64,000 bases of DNA from Helopsaltes ochotensis (GCA_013400155.1 VXBM01000276.1:161471-225470); one strand, 5' to 3'; counted from the stretch's first letter, positions 37,231-49,777 are shown. The notes: generated from the letters alone by a model not told the origin. Translations and numbers: made by a program.

Positions 37231-37449
37231 AACGACTCGTGGGGGAAGCAGTACTCGTACGCCCTGTTCAAGGCCATGAGCCATATGCTGTGCATCGGCT
37301 ACGGGCAGCAGGCGCCCGTGGGCATGTCGGACGTGTGGCTCACCATGCTCAGCATGATCGTGGGGGCCACCTGCTACGCCATGTTCATCGGCCACGCCAC
37401 CGCCCTCATCCAGTCCCTGGACTCCTCGCGCCGCCAGTACCAGGAGAAG
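37231..37449 (+). CDS. HCN4: HCN4 exon 4: pore loop, selectivity filter and S6 gate
   Basis: The exon encodes fragment residues 196-268. These are the N-D-S glycosylation sequon (196-198), pore helix (ALFKAMSHML), selectivity filter CIGYG (216-220; bases 37291-37305), and S6 (about 229-256, MLSMIVGATCYAMFIGHATA), followed by the start of the C-linker (SLDSSRRQYQEK). The filter gives HCN channels mixed Na+/K+ conduction; S6 forms the intracellular gate. The exon is 219 bp, phase 0 at both ends, donor AAG/gtaagg. The residue after GYG is Gln (CAG, 37306-37308), whereas human HCN4 as remembered has Arg and human HCN3 has Gln. The following APVGMSDVW matches HCN4. Confidence 0.97.
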
Positions 37450-40400
37450 GTAAGGGCAGCCCTGCTGGGGCCGGGGGTCTCTGTGCTGACTGCAGGGAGC
37501 CCAGGGGGTTTCTGCTGTCCCGAGGGAGTCAGGGTGGTATCTGTGCTGACTGGAGAGAACCTGGGGTTGTGTCTGTGCTCTCCAGAGGGAGACGTGGTAG
37601 TCTCTGTGGTGGCCAGAGGGAGCCAGGGGAGGTCTCTGTGCTCGCCAGAGGGAGCTCAGGGTGATCTCCGTGCTCTCCAGAGGGAGCCAGGATGGTGTCT
37701 CTGCTCTTCAGAGGGAGCCAGGACTGTTAGTGTGAGAGGCCAAGGGTGCTATTCCTTGGCCATTCATCCCCACCCATCCACCCCAGCACCCCTCAGGAAG
37801 AAACAGCAGCAGGATGAGTTAACGGCAGCAGGATGAGTTAACAGCAGGGCAAGGAAACGATCGTTGTTGTGTCTGCCTCTCTTTGTACACCAACGTTATC
37901 AATGTCACCGGTACCTAAAATTGTGAGCCACTTCTTCTTTTCCCACATCTTGTTTCAAACCCCAAGTGAATGTTCCAAAATGTGCAGCTTTTGTTTAGCA
38001 AGTGCTCTCTTTAAAAGTATCCAGATTATTCACTCCAGTGCTCCTGAGTGAGGCTGCAGAACAACCCCCAAAGCCCAGATCGAGGCTCGGGAGCTCGGAG
38101 CAGGTTCCCCAGGTAGCTGTGGAATTAATGGCACCATTGTTGGATGGCAGAATGGAGGGCAGAAATGTCACATCTGATCAGGTTGCCACTGCCACAGTCA
38201 CTCAATTTGTGAGCTGGGCAAGGCATCCAAAAAAAGCAGCTGCCCTATGTCGGTGGGGCTGGGGAGGTTTTACGGCCAGAGTGTTGTGGGTACGTTTGAT
38301 CTGGAGATTAAGAAGAGGAATTGTTCCTATTCCGACCCTGCCTGGTGCAGTTTAGGTGAGAGGGAAGCTGTGATTCAGGTGGGGAAACTGCGACCAGCAG
38401 GCACCTATCAGCTGGATTTTAACTTCAGGGAGGAGGTGGGATGACCTTGGAACAGGTTTGAGACACAGGGATTACAATGGCAGGAGAGCAGGGCAGAGAG
38501 GGAGAGCAAAGAAGACCAGAGGCTGACTCATGCTTGGAGCATAGGGAAGATCCCAAACCACAGCTAGAGCTAAAGGAGGGGGAATGCCCAGGAGAAGAGC
38601 GTGGAGGCCTGGGAGGCATCCAGAGCATCCAGAGTTTTAGCTCTGTGTTACAGCTGAGCCGGGCTGATCCTGACGGAGAGCAGGGCACGCCAAAGAGAAG
38701 GACACTGCAGCACTGGGAATGCAGGCTGATCAAATCTTGGGATGCAGAGTATTTATTCAAATGTGTTTGAAGTAGCATAGAAGTCAAGGACTGATCTGCA
38801 AAGCCAACCAGCTGGCCAGCCTGGCGCAGCCAAGATTGCACCTGCAGCACCGGGCACTCCGGGCTCCAGCCTGCGCTCCCGACAAGGGCACGGCTCCACC
38901 CTGCCAGTTGGATCCCAGTCAGTCCCCAGGAAGCCAGCAGGGACTGAGGAGGGGGTGGCTGGGACAGTGGGAAGTGTTAAAGCCTTGTTGGAATGTGGGG
39001 ATGTGAGAGGGTCAACAGACAAATTGAACCAAGGGTGTATTTCCTGTGGCAGGTTCATTTCCCGAGTTACCCTCCGAGGATCAAAGCCTCAGGGATTGAG
39101 TACGTTCATCTTCCTCTTGCAAATGGGACGAGTGATGGCCTAAAAACAAATATGTATTTACTTTCTGCATTCCTTAGCACTTGAATAGCCATGATTAAAA
39201 TGAGGATGCTGCGTAATTTGCAGCCCTGCAACTCAATTTAGTTCAGTCCTCCTGGGACAAAGAGTCTGGTGAAGCAGATTAGAGAGAGAATCTCAACAAG
39301 TTTGGAGGTCAATTGTTAGAAGCCAGCAGCAATTGAGAGACCTCTGCTGAGCACCCTGTGGGCTCTGCCTGTCCCTCAGCACAGCTCAGCCTGCAGGGGC
39401 CTCGGGAGCTGTGCTGGGAGTGGCCAAGGAAAGGGACACAGTGGAGAGGGAGAGGAACAGCACGAACACAAACAGGAGAGGTTATAGCTGGAACTGTCCT
39501 GGGAGGCTCTGCTGTGTGGGACCCTCAGGATGAGGTTCAGGAATGGGTTTTTGGGGAGGTTTCAGATTGTCCAGACCTCTGCCAATCCACTGGTTCTTCC
39601 CTTGGACAAGCAGGGCTTTGGAAAAGAAGAATAAAAGCCAAGCTGTGCTGTGTGCTGGCTTCAGGAGCAGGCTTGTCTCACTCTGCCTTGGATTCTCTGA
39701 ACACTGGGACATTCAACCCCTGTCCTGTCCAGATCTCCTCCCAGAGCCTCTCACTTCATGGCTGTGCTGGTTGTGCAAGGCAGGGAAGCTGGGTGGGATC
39801 CATGGAATGGCAGGAGCCATGAAGAGCTCAGAGGGAATGTCCCCTCCAGGCAAGGGAGGTGCTGAGGTTCCCGAGTACCAGGGCAGAGTCCCCCGTGGCA
39901 CAGGGCACTCCCAGCACGGGAGGGGGCATCGCCATGGTGCAGGGCTGGCCCTGGCCTCCCTTCAGATGGGAACAGCTCCCTGGGGCTCTCTGAAGGGACT
40001 GTTTGACCCCAGAGGGGAGGGGATCTGTCTGTGCCATCAGAGTTTCCCATGGTCACAGCGAGTCAGTGGCAGGATAGGAGCTGATCTTTCTCTTAACCTC
40101 CGTCTGGAGTTTAACTCCACGGTATCCTTGCACCCAAGACTGGCATCTGTTTCCTGCATGTGAGACAGCACCACCACAGCTCCTTCCTGAGGGATCCTGA
40201 CAGAACACATTTCCCAAGGTGCTGTGTGCAGGGGAGCTGAATGGATGTGACAGCTCTGACCAGGAAACACCCCCGTTCTCACCCGGAGCTCCTGCCACTG
40301 TGCTCAGCTGGGCACGCCTTTCTGCCTTCCCAGACCCTCACTGAGCTCATTTCTCCTCCCACATTAGTTTTCTGCCACATTAGTGGGTTGAAGGAGCTTC

Positions 40401-43400
40401 TTTCTGAGCCCAGTGAGTGCCAGAGCTGGTGCAGGCGCTGGTGCAGGGGGCAGGGTACAAGACCCTCTGCAGCTGTTCATGCATCAGCTCAAGCCTCAAC
40501 TTCATCACTGACTGCAGGATTACTCCCCAGCCTGTGTAACTGTGGCTCACATCAGAGGAAGACTGTTTCCTACCCAGGAGAGGAATAAACTAACCAGATA
40601 TGCCTGTTATTTTCATGCTTTTTGCAGGTTCTCCTATTAATTTCTTTCCCTAATCCTGCAGCTCATCTGGATTAGTATTTCTGTCAAGTCACCACGCACA
40701 CCCTCTGCTCCTCCCCAGTGCTCTGTAACCTTGAGGGCTGGGCAGGGTGCTGGTGCTGCTCACTGCAGCTCCTTGGAGCAGGGCAGGGATGCTCTGGGCT
40801 CCCTCTCCCATCGCAGCGAGTGCAGGGAGGCTCAGCTCCCCAGGCACACCCAGAGGAGGGGGAGCTGTAGGAGGCAGGGATTGCTGCTGTGAGCACTGCA
40901 GAGCCCAGTAAAGCCCTAAGCTCTCCTCCCAGAGCCTCATCTCCCCTCAGGATCTGCTCTCCACACTCCTTCCTTGCTCCTCCTCCTCCCTGAGCAGTCC
41001 ATCCAGTGCCTCTCGTTCTTAAAATACCTCTTGACTCTGGGTAGGGACTTGCACTCTCCCTTGTCATTACCCTGAAGCAGCACGTGCTGCAGCACGATTG
41101 CAGGGGGACAAGCAGGGAACACTGAAGACAGAATCACTTCAGAAACCCTGCAGAGCACTGACATCACCCCTCCGCTCCTCACACTGTGCACAGCCCTTCT
41201 GCCCACAGTTTATCCCCTGCTCTGCCTAGCCAAGCACTGCACTGTGCAACTTTAACACTTCAGCCCTTCTGTCAGCACCCTGAATTCAGCAAAGAGTAAC
41301 CGGGGAAAGTTCAGTCAGGGGAAAGGCTGAAACAAAACAACTGGAATGTTCTATCCCTGCTGAGGATGTTGAACCAGTATTTGTTGGAGGGAATTCCAGA
41401 CAGTGCCCTTGGCCTGCCCACTGCTCTGAGGGCTGGGGACCTGTCCTGGGGCTCAGGCAGTCCTTGCTCCTTCTTGGAGTTTTAGAGGCAACAAGTTTAA
41501 AAGGTTCTTTTATGGTACATGGGGAAACTGTAGAACTCACAGCTCCAGCGTGCTCCAGCCTCATTAACCTCAGAATATTTAGACAAATTGACTTAAGGAG
41601 AACCTTTCAGGTGCTGCTGAGCGCCCAGATGCAGGTCCAGCCCTGGCAGTGGGGATCCCAGATCTGCTTTGTCAGTGGGCAGGAGCTGGAGTCCTCCTCC
41701 TCTCCCAGGCCCCTGGAGCAGACCCAGCACGGGCACAGGAGGCCTCAGCGCCCTCTGTGGGTTTGGGCTGCTCTGAGCTGCCTCCCCATGAGCTTGTGCA
41801 GGGAGCTGAGGGCACAGATCCCACCTGAGCTCCTGGATAATGCCACCAGCGTGGCACCCTGCCCACCCCCTGCCCGCAGAGCTAACCACCCCTGTGCTGG
41901 AGCTGAGGGATTGCTGGGGCTCCAGGGCTGCCTCAGGGACACAGACACACTGCAGTGACCCTGGCAGCTGCTCTGGGAGCCTGCACTGGGCACACACTGC
42001 CACAGTTCCCACTGCTGCCCTGCCACCGAAACTTCACATCCTTCACCGGTCTGGGCAGGACTGGAAGTGACATTCCTGAGAGGATTGGTCACCAGTAGGT
42101 TCTCAGGGATCATTCCCAGGTTCCTTGAGCTCACAGACATTCTGGAGAAGTCTCCTCCTGAGGCAGCACCCATGGTGGAGGTCAGAGAAGCTGCAGAGCT
42201 CACTCACTCCTTGGGTAATGTGTGTGAAGGAGAGGGCAGGGAGTGCAGCACTCCAGAAATTAAAGGTGTTTGCAGCACTTAATTAAATGCAAAATGTAAT
42301 CAAATTTCCTAATTGGAAAAAGTTTGGAGAGCCTGGCTTTATCCTGTCGTGCCAGCACTGGGTCTTCCTTCCCTCTGTGGAGAGATGGCCTGAGCAGCGT
42401 TGTGTCCCACATTACTGTCAATCAAAACACCCAAGGTTGATAACAAGGCTGATAAATGATGGCCTTCAGTGGTTGTGTCAGGACCTCTGGTGTGCCCTGG
42501 GCTCCCAGCGCTGCCCCAGGGCAGCTTTGCTTTTCTGCACTCAGGGGGTTCTGGCTGCTTTGTAGTCAGAAGAATGTAAGGAACAGGTCATCTCAGGTGT
42601 TCATCTCAGCCAGAAACTCAAGAAATTGTGTCAGTTGTTTTAGGTTTATTTAACCCTTTCCCTGAAAGAATCCAGGGTTGGTTATATAACAGAAATGTTT
42701 GCTTAATGAAAACCTGATGGCTCCTTTTCAGAATGTCTTGTGGTGCAAAGTGCCTTAGCCAGACTGGGCTCGAGTAGCTCCTGCTCTTGCAGGGGAATTT
42801 GTCATTGGTGGACTTAAACTTGGCTCACCCATTCCTGAGAGAGGGCCCATTCTGAGGCTGTAAAACATGTCACAAACAGTGGGGTTACAGCTCAGATTCT
42901 GACATCTGACATCTCCATCCTGGGCCTGGAAGGCAGACAGGTCGTTCTGTGACCACCATGGTGACACCTGCTGCCAGCAGGCAGGAAGGAGTTAAAAATA
43001 TTTAGTTCGCTTTGGGCTGTGAGTGATGGGAGCTTTGGTAGAAGGGAAGTGGTGAGAGAGGAGGGAAAGTGGCCAGCTATAGAAGCAAAAATACTCAGCT
43101 AAATGGTTTCCTTTTGATATATTAATACCTCCTTCAAGGGCTATTTGAGGAAAAACAGACTTAAGAAAATGAGCTGGGATTTAAACGGGCTCGATTGTCT
43201 TCAGAGAGATTTAAATAATTCCTAAATGAGTGTTTTTAGTTGAACTCAGAGAGGCCACTAAGCTCTGAGCACAGGTCAGGCTGGGGACAGGGAGACAAGT
43301 GGGAGGCTGAGCAGATGAGGAGGAGGAGGGAGGAGGGGAAGGGGCTGTCAGGGGAGGCCTGGCCACGGCTGGAAGGCAGCAAAGGGACACCAAGTGGCTT

Positions 43401-45741
43401 TAGAGAGGGCCAGCTGAGCGTGGCATTGTCTGCCTGACCCTGCGAGAGTGGGGCCTTCAGCAGCTCCAAGGGAAGGGGGAAAACCCCAGGGAATCTTCAG
43501 TTTCTCAGGCATGGAAAGAAGGGGTCGATGCTTTCATTTCTGACTCCATCTCTGCACGAGGGAGAGCTGGGGGCCCCAAAACCCTCATGGGTGAGAGGAG
43601 GGAGCATCAGCAGAGGCAGGAGGGACAAGAGCTCCCTCTCCTTAACCGTGACAGAGAATGATGGTTCCTCATTTCACAGTTTGCTTTTATAACCCTGATT
43701 TTCATTTGCAATGGGAAGCAGCACCTACATTGGTGGGGAAGTAAATTTGTCCTGTTTTCCCTGGGAGCCTTATCTGGGGACAGCGGTGGCAGGGGACTCT
43801 GACAAGCCCTGGGGACACTGCAGAGCAGTAATTTATTGCTCTTTGTTGCAAAGCCATAAATCCACGTTCAGTGGTGAAGAAGCAGAGTCCCAGTCACCCC
43901 ATGCAGCCCATGCTGGTGGATTTTTGGAGCGTGGGGATGTTTTTCCCAGGGAACAAAGGGCAGTTGAAGATGGACAGCAGGTGCCAGTGGAGGAGAGGAC
44001 AGGGGCAGGGGCAGGTGGCTGCAGCAGGTGAGGAGAGGCACCTGGTGACACTGGTCACTGCTCCAGCTCAATCACTGCACTAAAGCTGAGAGCGTAAGGG
44101 GATATTTTTGGCAGATCATTTATTCAACAAAAATGCAGCATTAAAGCAAGCAGAGCTCTTTGTGGATTTTAGATGAATTTAATAAACCTGAGTCAGCAGA
44201 AGCTCGTGCCTGCTGATTTCCCTTTCCACAGTGAGAGCCCCACATATCCTGTGCCTGGTTTGCCAGGGCCCATGGGTGTCTCAGGCTGCAGTGCCTCTCC
44301 AGTGGCAGGAGACATCTATGATTAGACGGGCCAAAAATCCTGAAACTTTCTGCTTGGGAGACCATAACCTCCAAAATTCTCTGTGGGTGAGCTGCCCACA
44401 AGGGAGCTGCTGTTTTCCACTTCCTTTCCCTCCCTCATTTCCTCATTTCCAGCTCATCCTGTGCTGCCACAGCCGGTCCCTACAGAGCCTGAGCCACGCA
44501 GGTGTCGAAGGGCAGGGGCCTGTGGGCGGTGGTGACTGCCCTGCCTTTGGTCAGGCTGGAGGGATCAGAAATATTTCCAGGCAGCTCCTGTGCTTTGGGA
44601 ATGCCAGGAAGGCCCGAGTGTCCCCTCTGCCACCTTGGCTCCCTGGAGGGATGCCCTCTCCTGCGCGGTGCAGATGGAGCCGGCGGTGCCAGCACAGGCT
44701 GTCCCTGCAGCAGGACCTGGGGCTGTAACTGCACTCATCAGCCTCTCCAGCTCAAGCTGCACTAAAGGGACGTTCAGGGACACATTTGTCAGGGAGAAGA
44801 GGGGAAATAGGGCTGGGGAAGGAGCAATTAGTGCAGCAATTAGTGCAGTACACGCTGAGGATTGTGTGCTGTACTGCCATCAGTGAAAGGAGCGTGACCG
44901 TTCCCTGCACACACCTCGGCCTGCAGCACCTGCAGGGCAGCAGCACCCTGGTAAAGCCCCGGCCCTTGGGGAGGTGTCCTTTACTCACAGAAATCACCAT
45001 TCATCCCCAGAGCTGCTCTGCCATCAGTCAGAGCATGCCTTTGTGTTCCAATGGAACTGACACCATGGAAATGTCAACCATCAGGTAAAAATGGGGATGG
45101 AATAGGGTGAGTGCATGGGGCGCTCATGGGAACGAAGAAAAGGGGAAGAAAGTCATGGGAAAGCAAAGGTTCCATCGTGGCAGGGCAGGCAGGAACTCAG
45201 AGGGGAGAAGCAGCAGGCTGGGTTTGCAGCTTCAACCAAAAAAACAGGAGGTTGATCCTGAGTGTGTCCCTCTGTTTGGCTGAGTGCAGACCCAGGGCAG
45301 GTTCTGTGCTTCCCCTGGTACAGCCCCTGGGGCTGCACTTGTGTGACAGCTCTGCAGCCCAGCTGGCCACTGTCCTGCCGTGTGCCATGGAAAAACCTTC
45401 CTTGGGGGCACTTGGACTCTCCTGCTCCCGTCCTGCACAGTCCTCACTCAGCACTGCTTGGGGAGGGCACTCCTTCCTCCCAGCTGGGGCTCTGTGGAGG
45501 GGAGCACAGGCTACCCAGCACCCAGGGAATGAGCAGGAGTCTCCACAGGGCACCCTGTGGATGAGTTTAAAAGTTAAAACATTTGGGGAACACAGCAGGG
45601 TAATCTGCAAACTCCCCATGGGTCGGACAGGCCCTCCCTGCTGCTCCAGCTTGCCCTGGGGGAGGTGAAGGAAGCGGGGCCAGCACAGGGTGCCCAGGGT
45701 GTGGCATTGCTGGTAACTGCTGCCCTGTGTCCCCTGCCCAG
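37450..45741 (+). other. HCN4: HCN4 intron 4
   Basis: The intron runs from donor gtaagg to acceptor cccctgcccag (45731-45741). A degenerate tandem repeat starts within 30 bp of the donor (37478-37735), and a two-copy CAGGATGAGTTAAC repeat lies near 37810-37843. The rest shows no LINE or LTR piece I can name. An AT-rich unique block at about 43060-43240 could be conserved noncoding sequence. No coding frame is convincing. Confidence 0.9.
37478..37735. repeat. Degenerate ~36-bp tandem repeat next to the exon 4 donor
   Basis: Seven or so imperfect units of the form GTCTCTGTGCTC..CCAGAGGGAGCCAGGG follow each other directly after the exon 4 splice donor. Divergence between units is high, so the array is older than the others in the window. 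Confidence 0.8.
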
Positions 45742-45888
45742 TACAAACAGGTGGAGCAGTACATGTCCTTCCACAAGCTGCCCGCCGACATGCGGCAGCG
45801 CATCCACGACTACTACGAGCACCGCTACCAGGGCAAGATGTTTGATGAGGAGAGCATCCTGGGAGAGCTGAGCGAGCCCCTGCGCGAG
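45742..45888 (+). CDS. HCN4: HCN4 exon 5: C-linker A'-D' region
   Basis: The exon encodes fragment residues 269-317, starting YKQVEQYMSFHKLPADMRQR and ending GELSEPLRE. This is the C-linker, a set of helices that forms the tetrameric gating ring between S6 and the cyclic-nucleotide-binding domain and passes the effect of cAMP binding to the gate. The exon is 147 bp, phase 0 at both ends, with acceptor ctgcccag and donor GAG/gtaaga. It reads PADM where human HCN4, as remembered, has PPDT; HCN1 also has PADM. Confidence 0.97.
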
Positions 45889-47390
45889 GTAAGAGACAGG
45901 GAACGGGGAGGGCACATCCCCAGCACCTCTGGAAGCTGTGGAGCTCCTGGGGGGGGCTCAGGAAGCTCGCACCTCGTGTATCTGGCTAAAACGCAGCATG
46001 GGGCGCTGGCCTCATCCGTGCCCCATCTGCCAGCTGTAAGAGGGGGGTCACAGGAAGAAGGAGCCTTCAGAGGAGCTCCCTTTCCTTCCCAGCTGAAGCC
46101 AGGTTGTCCCTGGTATGTCACCAGTGTGTCACCCAGCAGCTCCAGGAGGGGCCTGCCTTCTGTCTTTGTCCCCCAGCAATGTCCCTCCATGGGAGAGAGA
46201 AGAGCTGAGCAAGTGCCAGCCAGAATTTGAAACCGGTTTTGCTGAAGTCTCAAAGGGATTCTTTCACCCCTCTGAAAACTCCCCTGGGGGAGGCAGATGC
46301 TTCCCCAGCTCTTCTTCTTCCCGCTCCAGTTATCCCATTCCCAGGGGTGCTGTGCTGGGGTGATGGAGGGCTCAGCACCACGTCCTGAGTGGGAGCTGCC
46401 AGGGCAGGGCACAGAGCAGCTCCTGAGCTGTCACTCCCGGCAGTGACAGGAGCCCCGGGGGAGGCACAGCCCGGCTGTGCTGCCAGCTGAGCAGCTGAGC
46501 TGGGCTTTCTTCAGCCGGGGTTGGTGATCCAGTGCCGGGTGAGCACCTCTCCTCCTCTCCTGACACCGTCCCCATCTGCCCGGGATCATTCTCCCCCTGA
46601 GCACATTTGTGCTCTTTAACAGCTCATTGACAAGCAAGGGCAGCAGAGAACAGCGGCTGCCAAGGTGAGTTCTGACACCTGCCTAGAGAGGAGCCCTGGG
46701 CTTTGTCTGACAGCATTTCACCAGTGCTGTGCTCCCTCACAGCCCGAGGCTTCCTGCAGAAGCAGGAATGCTGGGTGTAGTTGGAGGCTTGGGTGTCGTC
46801 CCTGCTCGGGGGAGGCAGAGGGGTGAAGGCCGTGAGCGTGGTGCTGGCTTTGTGCTCTGAGCATCCAGAGCCCGTCCAGCCTGTGTCATTGTAGGACACA
46901 AAAAAAGATGAGGGACTCCAAATATTTCAGAAGGCAAAGGGCATAGAAAAAGCTTTATTGTCTAATTCTTACTGCCTTTTATAAGGTGTTCTGATACAGA
47001 CTGAACATGATTGGTGAAAAGGAACGACACCTCTCTAATCCCATTGGTTAAACTAGAGAAACAGCTAAACACCACCTGGAGAAAGATTGTTCTGAGAAAG
47101 GACAGTTGTTTGCTAAGATTGTTTCAAGAAGAAGCTTTCCTGAGAAATTTTCCCTTGGGAAGAAGTTAGCAGCTGCTAGCAAGCTGAAATCTCTCAGACC
47201 CAGAAATATCAGGCCCACAAGCCTGCACCAGGGCAGCCAGACCAAGGCACAGCCACTTCATCCCATGCACACGTTAAATGCACTTGTCAGGTGGGGGATC
47301 TTCATAGCTCATGAGCTGTTGACTAACGAAATGTGTGTCCTCCCCTGTCCCCTGCTCTTCCTCTCTCTCCTTCACACCACACGTGCCCAG
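45889..47390 (+). other. HCN4: HCN4 intron 5
   Basis: This short intron (1502 bp) contains an antisense LTR fragment in its 3' third, ending roughly 120-150 bp before exon 6. The 5' part (45889-46880) is GC-rich, with no element or gene recognised. The acceptor is cacgtgcccag, preceded by a good CT-rich tract. Confidence 0.9.
46886..47250 (-). mobile_element. Endogenous retroviral solo LTR, antisense, upstream of exon 6
   Basis: The + strand edge TGTCATTGTAGGACACA matches the edge seen at 32520 (TGTC....AGGACACA), so both may share a terminal sequence. GCTTTATTGTCT (about 46953-46964) reads AATAAAGC on the minus strand, and CCTTTTATAAGG (46974-46985) supplies a TATAAAA-type box on that strand. 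The body (CACCTGGAGAAAGATTG, AAGAAGCTTTCCTGAG) is AT-rich. It has no internal genes. The right boundary is approximate. Confidence 0.6.
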
Positions 47391-47631
47391 GAAATCATCA
47401 ACTTCAACTGCCGCAAGCTGGTGGCCTCCATGCCCCTGTTTGCCAACGCAGACCCCAACTTTGTGACCTCCATGCTGACCAAGCTGAAGTTCGAGGTGTT
47501 CCAGCCCGGGGACTACATCATCCGCGAGGGCACCATCGGCAAGAAGATGTACTTCATCCAGCACGGCGTGGTCAGCGTGCTCACCAAGGGCAACAAGGAG
47601 ACCAAGCTGGCCGACGGCTCCTACTTTGGAG
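47391..47631 (+). CDS. HCN4: HCN4 exon 6: end of C-linker and first part of CNBD
   Basis: The exon encodes fragment residues 318-397 plus the first base of Glu398. It starts EIINFNCRKLVASMPLFANA (the last C-linker helices and A helix), then the beta-roll of the cyclic-nucleotide-binding domain: FEVFQPGDYIIREG, KKMYFIQHGVVSVL, KLADGSYFG. This CNBD binds cAMP, which shifts channel opening to less negative voltage. The exon is 241 bp with phase 0 in and phase 1 out. The donor is GGAG/gtgcgt, slightly weaker than the others. The peptide looks identical to remembered human HCN4 over the roll, apart from Lys for Arg in TKLKFEVF. LTR fragments lie on both sides in the flanking introns. Confidence 0.97.
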
Positions 47632-49777
47632 GTGCGTGCTGCTCCCTGAGCTGCACACTGCTGCGCTCAGGTGCTGGGAAAAGCCGCCTTCTGACTCACA
47701 GACGGGGCTCCTGAGAGGCCTTTTAAAGACTTTGAGTCTGTTTTCAGTCTCATGAGAAGGGTGAGATGGTGCAGATGTTACAATTCACGCCGTCACAATC
47801 AGGAGCCAAACCATTTTCTAATTACAATACATTATATAAGCGTTTTTTGGCCTATCAGCTTTTGCCACACAATGCTGCTAATGGAGCCAATCATCTATTA
47901 AAATACCCCACGTGGGTGTTGCTACAATGCATCTTTCATAGTTCTATTCCTCCAAAATATCTAGTTTTTTTGCAAGGCCATCATTTGAAACTTGTTCCCA
48001 GTTCCATTTCTCTCTCAGCAATGTCTGTCCTATCCCATGGCCTTTCTAAGTCAGCATACTTTATCTCAAGGTTTGCATACAGATGACTATGTGAGCCTTC
48101 AGTCAGGCTTTGAGAATTCTCTACAAATCCATTTCCCACTCTCAGGCATTCCTGGATCCACGTGGGACTGACCCCCAGCACCTCCTCCTCCATCTCTGGG
48201 CATCTTCCCAGGGAGGGGATGGTGCAGGGCGAGGTGACTGGTGGGCACTGCAGAACCTAGGTCATAAATAACAGCAAAACACAGCAGGGAAACTTGGTTC
48301 TTGCAGGTTCATTTCTTTCTGACAGATTGGTGAAGCTGAGAACCTAAAGGTAAGAAACAGCCTGTTCTCAGTTCTGCAGGCACATTCCTGCTCCTGCTGT
48401 CTGGCATCTACTGCAGGAGGGCTGGATAAACACAGGGGGGAAAACAGTCCCTCAGCTGCCCTGCCTGTGCCTCAGCAAAGTGTCCTGGGGTTCAGCAGGC
48501 AGGCAAAATGTATGAGCAGCAGAGCTCTGGGGCAGTGGGACTAGCAGGAGGCTGGGAAGGATTTCAGGCATTGCTTTCATGAGAAACACAAAGTCCCCTG
48601 TCCTGTCAGAGCCTGTGCAGAGCTCAGCCCCAGACAGGCAGGTTGCAGGACAAGCTCTGACTGCACCATCTTTGATGATCTGAGGGGAGACAGAGCAAAA
48701 CCTACCTTGCCTTCCCCTCTGGGAGGTCTTTACTCTAAAAAATTCCTATTATGTATTTCTCACACTCCTGTTCATGTGAAACAACCTGTCTGCACCTCTC
48801 TGGGGTACAAGGATTTTGCAGCCTGGCATTTGGAGCTGGAGGGTTGGAGTCAGGATATCCTGACTGACAGATGGGATTGGACTTGCCCATGACATTCCAT
48901 CACAACTCCTCTCACACGTGGCACTGTCTCCAAAGCATCATTTCCTTGGGAAAGCAGCCTAGGAGCACACTCATAACCTTGTGCTGCTGCTGTACCAGGG
49001 CTTTGGGTAGGCTCAGCAGGAATCCAAGGAATGGTGCAGGAGGATTGGCACCCAACACACACAGGAGCAGAGTGCTGTCACTCTGCAGCTCACACCATCT
49101 GTCCTGAAGTGCCTGTCTCTGCTGTCCAGACTCTGTAAGCAGTGGAAAAGCAGCATTTGGGAGCTCTCTGTTGAGTGCTCACGGAGCTGTGGCTGAATGC
49201 AGGGCTTTGTGTTCTGTAGCCAGCTGAGCACTGAGGAGTGCATGATGGCAGTGTAAATACACCCAGAGCTGGGAGGTGCCACTGCTGTGCCTTTCCCTGA
49301 CAGTGCCTGTGGCAGAGACATGAAAACCTTTGAAAACTGTGGAAAGACAAATGTGTTCCAGGTACAGGGATCAAAATTGCAGCCAGGCACCAAAGGCACA
49401 GATCAGCACAGAGCCTCTCTACAAATCTAGAGAGAATTGACTTCAATGAGAGCACGGCTTGACCTTCTGCTCCCTGTGCCCACAACGAGCTGAAGAAACA
49501 CAACTCCTCCAATGTGAATGCACAACGCTGCCTTTGATAATCCCCCAGAACAAACCTTGTCTGCCTGAGTGGAGCAGCAGAACCCCCGAGGGGCAGCTGT
49601 GTGTGGCAGCTGCCCCAAGTGAGCGCCCCGTTCTTTGCCATGTTAGCGCACACGTGGAACGTTCGCTCTGGCTGTGGGAGGGCAGGCTGGAGGGAGGCTG
49701 TGAGGGCAGAGCAGGGAGGGTTGCAGGGGTGGTGCTGCTGCTGTCCATGCCCTGTCTCAGCCTCTCTCTGCTTGCAG
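47632..49777 (+). other. HCN4: HCN4 intron 6
   Basis: The intron runs from donor gtgcgt to acceptor ctgcttgcag. Its first part carries the antisense LTR copy A (about 47720-48150). The remaining 1.6 kb (48150-49777) shows no element or gene recognised. The minus-strand frame 49090-50274 spans the end of this intron and exon 7 and is rejected as antisense to real coding sequence. Confidence 0.9.
47720..48150 (-). mobile_element. Endogenous retroviral LTR fragment, copy A (downstream of exon 6)
   Basis: This block is clearly homologous to 59775-60235: both have CTTTTAAAG/TTTTAAAAG near one edge, then GAGAAGGGTGAGA/TAGAAGGGTGAGA, TTTTGCCACACAATGCTGCTA, GTTGCTACAATGCATCTTTC, GGCCATCATTTGAAACTTGT and CTACAAATCCATTTC, in the same order (about 85% alike by eye). 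Read on the minus strand, TATATAAT (near 47832) sits where a U3 promoter would. No gag, pol or env sequence is present. Copy A has lost the AATAAA visible in copy B. Confidence 0.72.
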
